64,000 nucleotides of DNA, from assembly GCF_019578655.1 (NCBI RefSeq), contig NC_063259.1, forward strand, positions 30,367,277 to 30,431,276, in the 5' to 3' direction. The position numbers were made by a program, and so were the translations under genes. Positions 36,401-54,529 of this stretch are shown one piece after another; positions within the stretch are counted from its first letter, which is position 1, and each line of letters starts with the position of its first letter. This DNA is from Ricinus communis. Its lineage: Eukaryota; Streptophyta; Magnoliopsida; Malpighiales; Euphorbiaceae. The notes under the pieces are model-generated. The model did no database searches, was not told where the DNA came from, and saw only the letters and a program-made list of their open reading frames with translations.

Positions 36401-37919
36401 ACCACTTGCACTTACGCTTTCTATATATTATATATATTTAATTAATGTACTATTAATGCACTGCATCTTTAGTAGTCAATATCTTTAACAATAATTATAA
36501 CAAACCGCCCAATATTTTGGTCCTTCTCATCAAATGCAAGAAAAAAAAAAACCTTCAATTCATGACTCAATGCCAATTATTGTTAGAAGAAGTTTGGTTC
36601 AAATGATGTTGTTTTTAACTGAACAACAATCACTGATAAAATTCTATCAACTACCAGCTATCAGCTATCCATTACATTGATTACTTTTACAACATACTTT
36701 CATTTTGTAGAGGTCAAAGCTGATCCCAGGAATAATTTACTTAAAATTTTATCTTTTCTTTCTTTATAAAATAAATGACTCTAAAGTGTTTAAATGTTGA
36801 AATAATATTTTTAAGATATTTCTTTTGGAAGAAAATATATTTATATTTACAAACTTGTATCAAATTAATCAATTTACTATTTTAATTTTTGATTTGAATT
36901 TAATAAATATTTTATTTTTTTAATATACAAATATCTTTAACTTTTAATTTAATCTAATATATACATAAATATTTTAATAATATTTAAATATTTTCATACA
37001 ATACATGCAAATGTATTAAATGAAAATATGTATTAAAAAAGTATTAAAATATTATAATAACAAATCTAGATATTTATTAGACTCTATTAAAAATTACAAT
37101 ATTAAACTAAGTAAATGATTAAGATTGAGAGACATAAATGTATACTTACCTTTTTTATTTTTCTTTTGAAAAAAGTCTTAAAAGGCTTTTTCTTTTCTTG
37201 TCGGATTGATTGGCTTGGCCCTTTATAGGACCGGGCGGGAATTGACAAATTTTATACCATATTTAACTTATAATTAACAAATTTTTGTTGAATGATTCTT
37301 GAATAAATATAATCTAATGATGCCATTATTTATTTTTAGATAATTACCGCATTTTATCAATGGAACTAAAATATTAAGACTTAATATTCTTAAATTCTAC
37401 TATATTTAAGCACAATAAATTTAGAGATATTTTTAATAAGTTGGCATTTAAAATATTAACTATAGAAATATAATCTGATATGCATTAGGAACAAATTGGC
37501 GGTCCACAGTAATAGATACAAAATAGTGGCTCTCAAAGTGGTTAAGGTATTATTGTCAAGCAAAAATAAAAACGATGATGTATGATTAGAGATTTCACTT
37601 TCACATGAAGATGAAAAATCCTAATTAATTAATCCATATTTTCAAAGTTATAGTCCCTTTCGTATATATATATATCTTGTTATTTTTATTACTATGATGA
37701 TTTTTAGTTTTTATTTATTATAATAAAATTTATTTTTAACATATTCTACTAATCATAGATAAAATTCTCAAATTATTTTTTTAGAACGATACGGGAATCA
37801 AACGGCATAAACGAGAGAACTATGCTAGTGCGCGTCGTTGCAGATATGTATTCCTTCAGTGCCATTCTTGTTATTATCCGTATAGAAGAGGGCTATTAGT
37901 GTAAGAGACTAAAGAAAAG
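33462..37919. other. intergenic, AT-rich, no gene seen
   Basis: SCL8 3' flank and about 4 kb of AT-rich DNA with many short frames but no recognisable domain or exon structure. A B-box-like GGTTCAAATC at about 36389 has no matching A box. Confidence 0.55.
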
Positions 37920-37930
37920 TTACCGTTAGA
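37920..37930 (-). promoter_or_regulatory. MSA-like G2/M element of the securin-like gene
   Basis: TTACCGTTAGA, the reverse complement of TCTAACGGTAA, fits the mitosis-specific activator core AACGG with one flanking mismatch. It lies about 30 bp before a TTTATATTT TATA-like box and upstream of the 5' UTR, a sensible place for a gene needed at mitosis. Confidence 0.5.
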
Positions 37931-38842
37931 ACTTAGAGCACTGCCTTCTCTTTATATTTGGCAAGAGACCTAGTTGGAGTAACCCATTTTGAAAAACCTT
38001 GATCAAAATCGAGAGAAATTGATTTTAGTGAAAACTTTCCCTTGAAGTAGCAATTCTAATTGTTGAAGAAGCAGTAAATCGCAGCCAATTTGTGAGTTTT
38101 TCTTAAATTTGTTTATTTATTGCGTTCTTTTCGTTCTTTAGGGTTTTATTCGATTCTTAATGATTTAGGATTATACATTATCTTTTTTGTCCATGTTTCT
38201 TTTCGATTCCTGGTGATTCAAGTTAGACATTACTGTTTCTAGTAGAAATCGGAGAAACCCATATGTTTATTAGCGATTTTATTTGTTTCAAGGATATACA
38301 CTGGTAAAAGAATTCGAGTCAAGGAAATTTAGGGATTTTGTTGATTTGAAACTATTCCGTGTTTATAATTCGACATGTTTTAAAGCAAAGCTTTTTTAAG
38401 TTTTGTTTCTGTCCTTTGAATTCTTTGCAACTAAGTAGCGTGATACAAACAGCTTGACATATATAGGGGATTATTTGATGCGGCCATTAACGAGAACATT
38501 TTTCTTAAAAAATCTTGGTATCAGATGTAGATCTATTGATGAGTAGATTGTTAGTTACAAGTGAATAGTAGACTAAACTTCTAGTTGGCAAAAGTAAGAT
38601 GTGCGTATTTGATGTTGTAGTTGCTGTTGTACCGATTTAAGCACTAATTAATACCATTCTTTGTAGAAGTGCTGCATAATCTTCACACTATTTTGGTCTG
38701 TAAAGGTGATGGGAAAGTGAACAATATAATATGGGATTCAATCTAGGATTTAACATGTGATTATGTTCACATTATTCTCCTTTATTCATGAATCTTTATC
38801 TTTTGCAGGACATTAATTAGAACTTTTCTCATAAGCTCTCCA

Positions 38843-39928
38843 ATGGCATCAAGAGCTGGGGGTGTGGTTCAAGATCAGAATCTGAATATTCACTTTAATG
38901 GTACCGTAATTATGATGTTTAGTTTAATATTCATTTTAGGTTGTTTTTTTTTTCTAAAAGATATATTCTAACATCTTGTGCTGTTGTGGTCTGACTTCAA
39001 TCCAATCTCTAATCCAATCTCTAATGCAGAAACTTCTGTTGGCTGGAAGACCAATGTCTCTAAAGCGCCAAGGAAAGGAGTGCTTGGCGGAAGGACACCA
39101 CTCGGTGATCTGTCAAATTCACTGAAACCTTCTTTGAATCAGGCATCAAAGAAGCAGAATTCCAGCATTTTCTCCTTCACCGAGAAAGAAATCGGTGCCT
39201 CTCAAAATGCACTAGATGCAACCAAGAACAGAAGTACCTGTAAAAAAGCCTCGGGGAAAGCACATACCACTGGCAGGAAACCACTTTCTGACATTTCAAA
39301 TTCCGGAAAGCAAAATCGGAATGAGGGATCAAAGAGGAGCTACAATGCAAAGCTAAGTGTTGTAGCAGAGGAACCAATTGATGCCAATGCTATTGCAGGA
39401 GAACAGTTTCTGCACAATCATGAAGAATGCATCAAAGTGCAGTCAAGAGTTATGAACTTGGATCAGTTTCTTCAGATGATTGGACTAGATAATGGTAGCC
39501 AGAAGTTGACCCTGAATCTTTCTTTTTTCTCCTTGCTATTCATTTGTTTAACATCTTTTTTCCTGTCTGCAGATATTATAAAACAGCATGCAAACACTGT
39601 GTCAATTAAGGTGAAGGTTCGTCTGATGTTTTCCACTCTAATCATTTTGGGACCTCGTATCTTGTACAAACCCTTCTACATCAATTTGGAAAATGTTTTT
39701 TGTTTCATGGACAATGTCATTAACTATTAGTTTCTGTTTCAGGCTGAGAGTCCCCCAAGGCAGCACTTGGAACTGGAAGAGATGACTGAGGAGCTAATTG
39801 AAGAGGAGTTCTGGAACGACAAGCTGTGGTCTTGTAAACTTGATTCTCCACCTCCGTGCAGAACTCCAAAATCACCTAAGCATTACATGAACAGCGACTA
39901 CAACTTTGCATTGTTAGAATCCCCGTAG
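38843..39928 (+). CDS. PATRONUS/plant-securin-like cell-cycle protein
   Basis: Predicted separase inhibitor/cohesion protector of the PATRONUS (PANS) family. Exons 38843-38900, 39030-39494, 39573-39616, 39743-39928; 250 aa. The basic N-terminal half has two destruction boxes of form RxxLxxxxN: RTPLGDLSN (from residue 41) and RKPLSDISN (from residue 102), which would target it to APC/C. A conserved-looking block IAGEQFLHNHEECI resembles the GERFLHDHSKCI block of PANS1 (from memory), and the tail is acidic then Pro-rich (LDSPPPCRTPKSP). A 5' UTR intron is likely (about 38092-38808). The retained-intron reading of intron 2 stays open, so annotation pipelines may mis-call the C terminus. Family call is good; exact orthology is inferred. 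Confidence 0.75.
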
Positions 39929-44966
<5,038 letters not shown>

Positions 44967-45851
44967 GGCCATCCCCCTTGTTTAAATATTTGATCTTGTT
45001 TGGGGATCATTTAATCTTGGTTAAAACATTTTGTTAGCATTCTCCCTTTGTGTTTATAGGTTATATGAAATTGGCTAAAGCAATGTATCTTATGAATTAT
45101 TTGATTTTGAAGATTAGTTACCATGTCCTGTCATGATGTTTTGCTCTATGAAAAAGAGTTGAGAGAGATATCTTGTTATGGACGGTACAACATGATCGGG
45201 TACTGTGTTATAAAATTGCAGTTCCTCCTATCAGAGAGCACAAGAAGCTGAAATTTAAAAGGGCAAGGAATTGCTGTGTAGCCTTTCTAAAACAGAGATA
45301 GAATTTGAGTTGCTGCTGGAGTTTATAATCAGATGGAAGGACAGGCGCTATTTGATTTTTTTATGGTGCAATTTGGTTCTTTTTTTTTTTTTTTTGGTGG
45401 GTGGGGGAATCTCATGTTTGAAATCCCTTTTCTATTGATCTTCAATCTTGGAGTGTTTTTTCTTTTTTTTTTTTTTTTTTTATGTTGGTTGTTAATTGGA
45501 TTCTCTTTTTGTTTTCTTTTGATTTTTTTTTTAATTCTTTTTTTGAAAAATGCATTCTCACACGCATCTTCCTTAGGGTCGAGCCTCATCGAAAATTTTT
45601 TTAGAAATTTTTTGAGGTGATTGTTATTCTGTTTTATTCTCTGATTTTATTTTATTTTATCGAATTATCAAAATTTTAATTTATTTTATTAAATTTTTAT
45701 ATTTTTATTTTTGCGTTGATTAACTATTATAATTGAAAGACAGAAAAATTCAGGGCTTAAAGATGTATGTTACTACTTTTTTACTGTAACTGCAAGAATG
45801 AAACAATCGCAAGATATTTGTAATTTGAAAAGATAATTTCTTGTCGTTGCC
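44967..45851. other. convergent intergenic region with T-rich tracts
   Basis: 3' UTRs of the prolyl-tRNA synthetase (+) and first FRO gene (-) converge here. Long T runs near 45380-45395 and 45462-45481 give spurious Phe-rich frames. No gene. Confidence 0.6.
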
Positions 45852-48580
45852 TCACCAGCTAAAGCTAATGGACTCAAAATGTAAGTGATCTACTGAACCA
45901 GATGAGCAAATTGCGGCCACTTCTCGCTTCATCTTTCTTGGTCCGCTTACAAGAACTCCCACACTGTTTTCTTTGCACTCTGATAATATTCCTGTGAGAA
46001 TCAACAAAATCCGGATTTGATACTGAAGCTTTATTACTTTTACAAATATATCGTTCATTAATGTTTAACTTTGTTTTTGTCATTATGTTATTTTGTTATT
46101 TTTACTAATTATGTGCTGTGGTTTCTGGAAATGTATTATCGAGATTATGAGCAGAAAGTAGCTTACTTTTCAGATTTGGCCGTTCACCAAGGTGCACCCT
46201 GGTAGCTTGGAGAAGAGATTCGTGAGGAACGCTCTCCAGTTCTCTCTGGGTATCGTGGAATGTAGAGCCTGGGGATGTTCCTGGCGTTGGCATATCCACG
46301 ATCTGAATTTGCTTCATTTCCTTAGCATTCTGTTTCTTGTTCCACAGGAATGCTGCAGAGGTGGTCATCACTACAGAGACAATTAAGAAGATCATGTTTA
46401 AAGCAGACCTTGAAGGCATGGAGTATATCATATCAGTATTATGGTCAGTTGGGTATATGTAATATCGTGTAAGAATGCCAATGAGGCCAAGGAAGATGAC
46501 GAAAGAAGCTGAAATTATTGTCCCCAGCCAGAGCCAACTATTTGAACCTAGGACTGCAGAAACTGGCACATCCGATTGATGGGACTTGAACCATATTGTT
46601 CTGAGCTTCTGGTTCTCTGTCTTCAGTTCTTTCTCTCTGGTTATATAGGCTTCAATTTCTAGCTTTAATTGAGAAATGTCAAGTGTGGTTCCTGAAACTG
46701 GGAGTAGAAGGTCTAGCATTGCGAGTTCTCTAGACTTCTTGAAGGCACATATGAGGAGTATCCTAGGGGTCCTGCGATTTGCTGTATTGGCCAGAAACAG
46801 GATTTCTCGGATGATGGAGATGAAAGGGGTTATGCCGCTTCCTCCGCTCACCATCACTAGCTCGTCGTGCCTGCAACATCTTTTTCTAATGTTAATTTTG
46901 GCGCCTTGCAGCTAATCAGGGACAAATATTAACTATGTTTGGAGATCAGATTATAGAGATTAGATTATATGAATCAAAGGCCAAAACTGGCACAATGGTA
47001 GCTCTTATATTGTGGAAGCACCTCATAAAAGAGTTTGAGAAATGGCCGTAAGGTCCTTCGACGGAGACTTGATGGTGGTCAGATGGTGAAGAGGATGACA
47101 GTATTTGATACAACTTGTGAGACCAGTTTCCTTCACATTTGATGACAATGCTTAACTTGTCTGGATCCAGATTGCTGTTGGATGTAATTGTAAAGGGATG
47201 CCATTGCAGCTTGGAAATTTTAGGCACATTTATGAAGGCAGTGCTTCTTGGAGCATAGCTCAACCCTGGGCTCTTTGAGAAATTCAGTTCTATGGTTTCG
47301 CACGGCAAAATGCGTGCTGAGACCAAGAAAACTCCCTGCTGGGATTGTAAAAATCTCAAATATCGATCAATTAGGAAGAGGTAGAAACCAGGGAGGATGA
47401 TGCAAGCATCAGCGAACCCAACATGAAAAACGTAGAACACAACGAAAAGAATGTAAAGATAGTGATTATAGAAGAAGAGCTCGAAAATCTTTCGCCTAAT
47501 GCGCTTTAGACTTGTGATCCACATGATTAATCCAGAAAGCAAGGCTATAACCCCAGCCATATTTGAAAATTGAAATTTGTCCCATTTCAGCATCTGCCAT
47601 TCAGAAATAGGTACTTTTAGCAAATCTTATAGCTGGAATGCTATTCTCTTGATTCATTTGCATTGAGGTGACTACTTTTTACCTGCAACAATTGGTGGGT
47701 TTTGACCCAAAACACAATGTAACATAATCCGTGTGAAGTGAAGATGGTTAAAGCAATATGGCCTAGCCATATATGGTACTTGATGCTTGCCTCTGAGTTG
47801 AGGCCAAGAAGCCGCAAAACTGAGGATCCTCTAGTTACTGGGAAGAAGAGAAATGCCAGGCAGACATTCCCAACAAGTCCCAGAGACAAACCTGCACTTT
47901 GCAACTTGGCTTCCCACCTATGAGATTATTCAAATTAATCAACAGACACAATTTGATTTCCCACTAAACTCTCAAACATAGAAGTTTTGCAAGAAAAAGC
48001 ACAATGTAAAGTTGGTGAAAGAATTCCTTACACTTTCAACCCCAGGTATGCAGCCTCTGGCGCGGCGAACGCAAACATACCATGCAAGTAAGAGAACAAA
48101 GACCACATCAGTAATGTAATGAACATGACCAGGAAAGACACCTCCATCCATGAAACAATCCCAAGAGGACCTTTCATGATCACCGGACGTTTCCATGAAG
48201 CAAACCAATAATCGATCTGGCTAGTATTTCCCATATGGAGGTACAGACAGGATAAGGTGGCAATAAAAAGAATTGGAAACATAAACACCAGCATGTTTGC
48301 ACCTATTTCATCATAGAAATTAAAATTAACAAAAGAAACTCCATAAATATAAAACGCTTCTCGCAAACTCTTAAATAGCCAGAACGGTATAACATATATG
48401 ATAGAGAAGCAAATTAATTGAACCTTGCTTTCCAAAGAATGTGGAATTGGTTTTTGCCTGAATATCAGGCAGCCAGTGCAAGAAATAAGTGTTTGTGGGC
48501 TTCATGATCCAAATCATCATATACCCAAGAAACACCACAGCCACCAACACCCTTATGGATGATTGGAGAAGGGTCTTCAT
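45852..48580 (-). CDS. ferric-chelate reductase (FRO2/4/5-like), downstream copy
   Basis: Plasma-membrane flavocytochrome reducing Fe(III)-chelates with cytosolic NADPH. Six exons (minus): 48580-48424, 48302-48032, 47917-47683, 47593-47022, 46870-46167, 45991-45852; 692 aa. Four heme-ligand histidines are visible: H191/H205 (HIWLGHIALTIFTSHGLC) and H265/H278 (FYNHYLYI, FHVGF). FAD motif HPFTITS, NADPH sites GPYG and SGGSGITPF, and the family C terminus HLHFESISFSW are present. Oddities: the near-terminal nucleotide-binding motif normally LVCGPKKM reads LVSGPRKM (Cys to Ser), and two introns found in the neighbouring copy are absent. Root iron uptake is the known role of the clade; actual tissue is unknown. 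Confidence 0.95.
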
Positions 48581-49954
48581 AGCTGGACCTGAAGGAATCA
48601 GCGTTGAATAAGTGTGTTTAACTTATGCCCATTTTATAGAAAGAAGGAGGCACCGTAGATTTAGTGAATAAATTAAAAGAAGTGCCTGTGGAAGAACAAA
48701 TTACATGTATCCTTGAGTTGGGATTGTGATCAAGAAGTTTGACTTGTAATCTGAGAGGGGAAGAAAAGTGCCCATAACTAGCATCATAGCAAAGATGTAT
48801 TATTAAATCATCTATCTTTACGAAGCAATTATTACAAGCATATAGCAACAGTATTTATATGCTACAACCTTTAACCTTCCTTTGTCTTTTCCTTTTTCAC
48901 GTTGTTGCTTTGAACCGACTTTGTTGTCTTCCACGTAGAAGCCGTCACTAATTTACAAAATATTTATTGGAATCTGATGTTCCCATATACCATAATCGTC
49001 CTATTGAGTTGAAGCTTAAATCTACCTGATATGATATGCAAGATGCCGTATGAACTATTATGAATTGCTGGTGCAGCTGTAGTATTATGTTTGCGATTGT
49101 TAAAGATTAGTTGTTAGTTTCATAAGTCTGTTTCTTAGACGAGTAGCTGTTGTTTTTTTTTTTGTCAATTAGTTAGAGCCAGTTACAATTTGCAGTTCTT
49201 GTATTACATTAGTACGGCTATCAAGTTTGTAGATTGTATTGGGAACCCATCGATCGATATTCAACTTCTTGCAAAGAACTTTTCATTTTACTATATGTCT
49301 AACCATTCAGGGTATCACTTAGTAGTGCCAGGGTGATGCTACATTAAGAGCAGGTGATACGTTAAAAATAATAACAACAATAATTTTAAAACCAGTTTTT
49401 TTTTTTTTAATTAAAAAATATGAATTGTTGTGAAGAGAAGAATGCGAATATTAGATACGGTTCTCTTGTTTCACTTTGTTACAAAGAATCATTGAATTAT
49501 TAACAGTACTTTATAATTTTCACCTTAATATCATCTAATTATGAAAAAGAAAAGAAACTTATTAAAATTAAAAAAAAAAAAAGAGAACTCGTATTCATTT
49601 CTTAGATCCAGTGAATTTTATCAATTAGTCTTTAATCCTTACCGCAATAGAATCTACGACCATACATATATTTAATAGTCTTTTTTTTCTTCTCCTAGAA
49701 AAGACTCAATTTCTAAAGCAATGTAATTTTTCTTTGTTTCATTTTAGATGGTATATTTACAAGTTAAGGATCATCACAGGTTTACATTTAGGTCATTATT
49801 CTTCATGCTGAATACTATTAGCAACTTTGCATTACAGATTCACATTATATGAACAGTTGCTCAGGCTTGGGCTCCTTTATTGCTTGATATCCACACACAC
49901 ACACCAAAAAAGAAAAATTAAGATACCAACTCGCTGTATACTAGAAGTATTGCA
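48581..49954. other. intergenic between the two FRO genes
   Basis: Promoter side of the downstream FRO copy and 3' flank of the upstream copy. AT-rich; no gene or clear conserved element seen. Confidence 0.55.
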
Positions 49955-52900
49955 TCACCAGTTAAAACTAATAGACTCGAAGTAGAGGTTATCTGCCAGG
50001 CCAGATGAACAGATTTTGGCAACTTCATGTCTCATTCCCCTTGGCCCACAGGCTAACACTCCAACATCTGATCTCTTGCAATCAAACAGAATTCCTGCAG
50101 TGCCATCACGCATATTAATCAATTCAACGAATAGATTTCTTACGAATAGAAACTGCATGTGATTAATGCATCTAGTCTAGAGGGCTTACTCTTGAGGTCA
50201 GGTCTTCCACCAAAATGCACCTTAGTAGCTTGGACAAGGGATTGACGAGGAAGGCTTTCGAGCTCTCTATCGGCACTGTAAAACCATGAACCTGATGATA
50301 ATGTTGGAGTTGGAATCTCCAGGTTCTGGATTTGCTTCCCCTCCATGGCATTTCCTTTCTTGAACCAAAGGAAGGCTGCACTAGAAGCAACAAATATGCA
50401 GACACAGGCCAAAAACAAATCCCATAGTATATAATAGGAATAATGATATACGACGCCAGTGTTATGATCAATGGGGTAAATATAGTAACGAGTGATAATG
50501 CCTAGTAACAGGAGGAACATGACAAATGATGAAGCGATTATTGCGCCAAGCCATAACCAATTGTTGGGGCCTAGAACTGCAGTTATGGGTGAGTCTGATG
50601 GACTTGGCTTGAACCATTTGGTTTGGAGGAGCTTTTCAGTGTCTTCAATAGGTTGATCTTTCTCTCTAGTTATATAAGCTTCAATTTGGAGTTGCACTTT
50701 TGTAAGTTCTGCAGGCGCGCCGTCGATGGGAAGCAGGAGGTCAAGTACGGCAAGCTCAGTTGAATTCTTGAAAGAACAAACCAGAAGGACTTGAGGAATA
50801 TGACAGTTTGGCTGTGTGCTTTCGAAAATGATCTGGCGGATTATGGAGATAAAGGGAGCTATACCACTGCCCCCACTCACCATCACGAGCAACTCATGCC
50901 TGTGGGAAAATATATCATACTTAACTTAATTAGCATCGTAACAGAAATATATAGTTCCTTGTTAGATAAATCTTCATTTTCCTTCTTAGGAAATTGACCT
51001 TAAGAAATGAGATGAAGTAGGTCCATAAGGTCCTTCAGCAGACAATTCAAGACGATCTACAGAAGAAATTTCCCGGTAAAGCTTTTGAGACCAACTTCCC
51101 TGACATTTGATAATTACACTTAGCCTCTCCGGTTCTGCGTCGCAGTTTGAAGTCACAGTAAATGGGTGCCACTGTAGCTTGGAAATGGTAGGCACATTTA
51201 GGAATAATATGCTTGTTGGGTTATAATGCAATCCTGGGGACAAAAATATTTTAATGTTAAGTTAGCCAATGTCAAATAATAGGCTACGGAATATTTCATC
51301 GCTGATAAACATATTTAATTAAGACAAAGATATGCCACGTAGACATCGAAAAATGTCTCATTCTTCTTAAGTGTTAATGCCCGGCATGCTACAGATTAAA
51401 TCCAGATATACGAAGACAAAAAAAAAGTCATGCATTCGGATTAAATGTGTTCTTACCTCTGTCCTTAGAGAAGTTCAGCTCAACAGTTCCACATGGTAGA
51501 AGGCGAGCTGAGACTAATCTAACCCGTTGCCTTGACTGTAAGAATCTTAAATATCGATCAATGAGGAAAAGGAAGATCCCAGGTAGGATCATGCACGTGT
51601 AGGCAGCGCCAACATGCAATACATAGAAGAGTATGTAGAGAATATACAAATGGTGGGTGTAGAAGAAAAGCTCAAACATTTTGCGCCTGATGCGATGAAT
51701 GCTTGTCAGCCACATTGCCACTGCAAGAACCATGGCAATCTCCCCAGCAACATTTGAGACGTAGGTTTTGCTCCACTCTAGCATCTGCATGGCCAAATAT
51801 CTTGTTCAACACCTATACATAATATGCACAGGAAGCATGCCAGGTATATATAGCCATGAATTATACAATAGATGAGTTTGGTTTCTTCTGTTCATTTTTC
51901 TTTGTCAAATTAGTCAATCATATAGAAATATACGTCTAGTTTAGACGAGCACAATTCTTGAATCTAAGAGGAACTTTCGGAAGTTTGGATATTCTTTAAT
52001 CAAACATCAATTTAGAATTAATGTACAGAAACCCATACTATACTCATTATCCTGATATGATTTTCCTCTCCCTTCTTCAGTGGTGACTTTTTATATGATA
52101 TCCAATAATAATATGAAAATGATAATAGAGGCAAAGCTACGATCGAAAGGAATGAAGCAATAAAGACAACATTAATGGCTTCCAAGGAAGATTGAGGACA
52201 AAGAAATTGTTGGAGTTAGCTTAATATTATATTTTTCTCTAGTATCAACATGCTTGATGTTAAGAAAAGATCTTCTGCAGGAAGGTTGGCTAGAGATTTC
52301 TTGTAAAAACACTAGCCCCGCTCAGTTCATAATGAGACGGAAAATAGACAATAACGCTGTGAAAAGATTCAGCAATCTTTCATCGTTGCAAAGAATCCAA
52401 GCCTTTTGATCTAAAGTGTAACCACAAACAACACCAAGTCAACAATTTATTGACTAACACAGGTAAATGAAACAAGATTAAGATGTAGTAGCAAGTACCT
52501 CAGCCATTTCATTAGTCATTGCCCAGTAAATGATGAAACCCATGGTATGTGCAGCAAAAAGGATATTTGAGAGATGCCCCAGCCATATATGATACTTGAT
52601 ACTGGACTCAGATGTGAGTCCAACAAGATGTAAAAGGGAAGATCCTCGAGTCACTGGAATGAAGAGAAAGGCCCAGCATACATTTCCAATATATCCAAGC
52701 CTCAGTGATACGCTTCGAAACTTTGCTTGCCACCTGAGCAGTCAATTAAGCAGAAGATTAGATTTTGGGAAGAAATGCTCTGCTTTCCGATCAAAGGGAC
52801 AATAAGGACATTTAGTAACTGAAATTAGTGATAAGGGGGACAGGGATCTTCCGATATACTTACACTTTCTCCCCTTCAACATGCATATGGAGATTACCAA

Positions 52901-53502
52901 AACTGATATACAAGTAGTTGGCAAGAGACCAGATCATCAGTGCAATAAACATGGCTGAAAAAGCAATCTCCATTGCAGTAACAATCCCTAAAGGAGCCAT
53001 CACAAGCACTGGACGTCTGAAGAAGGACAAAAGATTGCCTTTGACGTTGCTGCAACCATTTCCACACAAGGCAGTACGGTTACTCTTGTTGCATATATAA
53101 ACCGCAGTCCGATTAGTTACTAGACATTGGAAAAGGAGAGAATAATATAAATGATAGATAACCTTTTGGAGCTGGAATTTCCTCGTTTATTCTTATGAAA
53201 ATGGAGATGAACACATCCAAAAGCAGCTATGAACATCACCGGAAATGAAAATAGCAGAAGATTTGTTCCTGTAAAATATGATAGAAGCCAGAAGGAATGG
53301 ATTAGAAGAAAGACAAACAAATACACACAGGAAAGTATAACACAAAACAACCTTGGGTTCCAAAATATGTGGAATTCAGTTTACTGTTTAGCTTTGGAGT
53401 CCAAGAATTTTTGTAAACCTTCGTCGGTAAGAGAACCCAAACAATGAGCCATCCCAGAAACACCACGAGCAATATCAGCCTCATGACTGAGATGTTGCTC
53501 AT
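49955..53502 (-). CDS. ferric-chelate reductase (FRO2/4/5-like), upstream copy
   Basis: Tandem paralogue of the preceding gene, 696 aa in eight exons (minus): 53502-53352, 53268-53163, 53049-52864, 52733-52499, 51784-51457, 51233-50999, 50899-50190, 50094-49955. Heme-ligand histidines are in HIWLGHLSNILFAAHTMG and FYTHHLYI..LHVGA; FAD motif HPFTVTS; NADPH motifs EGPYGP and SGGSGIAPF; terminal LACGPRGM keeps the family Cys; the end is LYFESISFNW. Its exon 4 and last exon are the same length as the matching exons of the neighbour (235 and 140 nt). The 715-bp intron 4 is the longest. Both copies look intact and expressible. Confidence 0.95.
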
Positions 53503-54498
53503 CTTATCCTATAGGTACAGTTGTTATGAAAGGAGTCCCTTATAATTCACCCTGCAAAAGTTGAGACTATGCTATAAGCTATGAGCGATCCTAAAAGCAT
53601 TTTATACCACAGGACTGCTTTTATTGCAGGTCAGCATATGAAGTACAAAGAAAAAGCATGATTCATACATGTCTATACTTCCATTGTTAGCTAATAACAT
53701 TCTACATGCTTTTATATTCTAAAGTAAAAATAATAGAAAAACTATTAGTATAGGGAATAGTTTTACATCATATGATGTGATTTGGCATTATATGGAAGGT
53801 CAAAACACTTAATATATAGCCCTGAATAAGCTGGAAGAGACATAAATTAAGGCACTAGTGCTAGGAATATACAGATATAGGCAAACACAGCATTAAAAGA
53901 AAAACTCGTAAGAATTGATGATGTTTTTTTCATGCACATAATTAAGGTATATTGTTGTATACTGCAGCAAGCCAATTTGGTAACCAAATAAAGGTGCATT
54001 TCAGATTCCACTTCTCTAAAGAAGAAGAAAGACCACTCAATTATTTTGGTAGTATGCATTGTTTTGTGTGGATAGTTTGCATTATCATCATCCTGACCGT
54101 GTAAACAGTGCTTCAATTACATTCATCTGCGAGGACCGGAGAACTCAGTCAGTCCAGCCATCGGTCTGAAAAGTCAATAATCTAGGCCAATAGTTGTCAG
54201 CCAGTTGGATTGCAAGAACAAAGATAGATGAGCCAGCATTGACTGTATTGAAATGTGTTCATTTTAATTGTTTTGTGGTGTATATACCAGATTCCTTGGC
54301 TAATAAAAGAATGTAATTCATTTTCTCTCTCCTAGTTCTCTCTATCGACTTGAATCTTTCTCTTAATCTCTAGGAATGTGCACATAAGCCACATCATGTG
54401 CAATTGATAGTGTTGTTAGTACAGTTGACTTTTATTTAGGTGATGAAAGTACAGTTGACTTGTGGCTGAATTGAAGGAAGTACAACAGTGGCCAAAGT

Positions 54499-54529
<31 letters not shown>

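Noticed and set aside
36380..36410. Possible SINE or tRNA from a GGTTCAAATC B-box-like motif
   Set aside because: No A box at the right distance, no foldable tRNA and no poly(A) tail or target duplication.
39495..39730. Securin-like protein ending in a hydrophobic tail
   Set aside because: The hydrophobic tail comes from reading into intron 2; splicing at 39494/39573 and 39616/39743 restores the acidic and Pro-rich tail.
45329..45620. Phe-rich plus-strand and Lys-rich minus-strand frames
   Set aside because: Produced by poly(T) tracts in the 3' flank.
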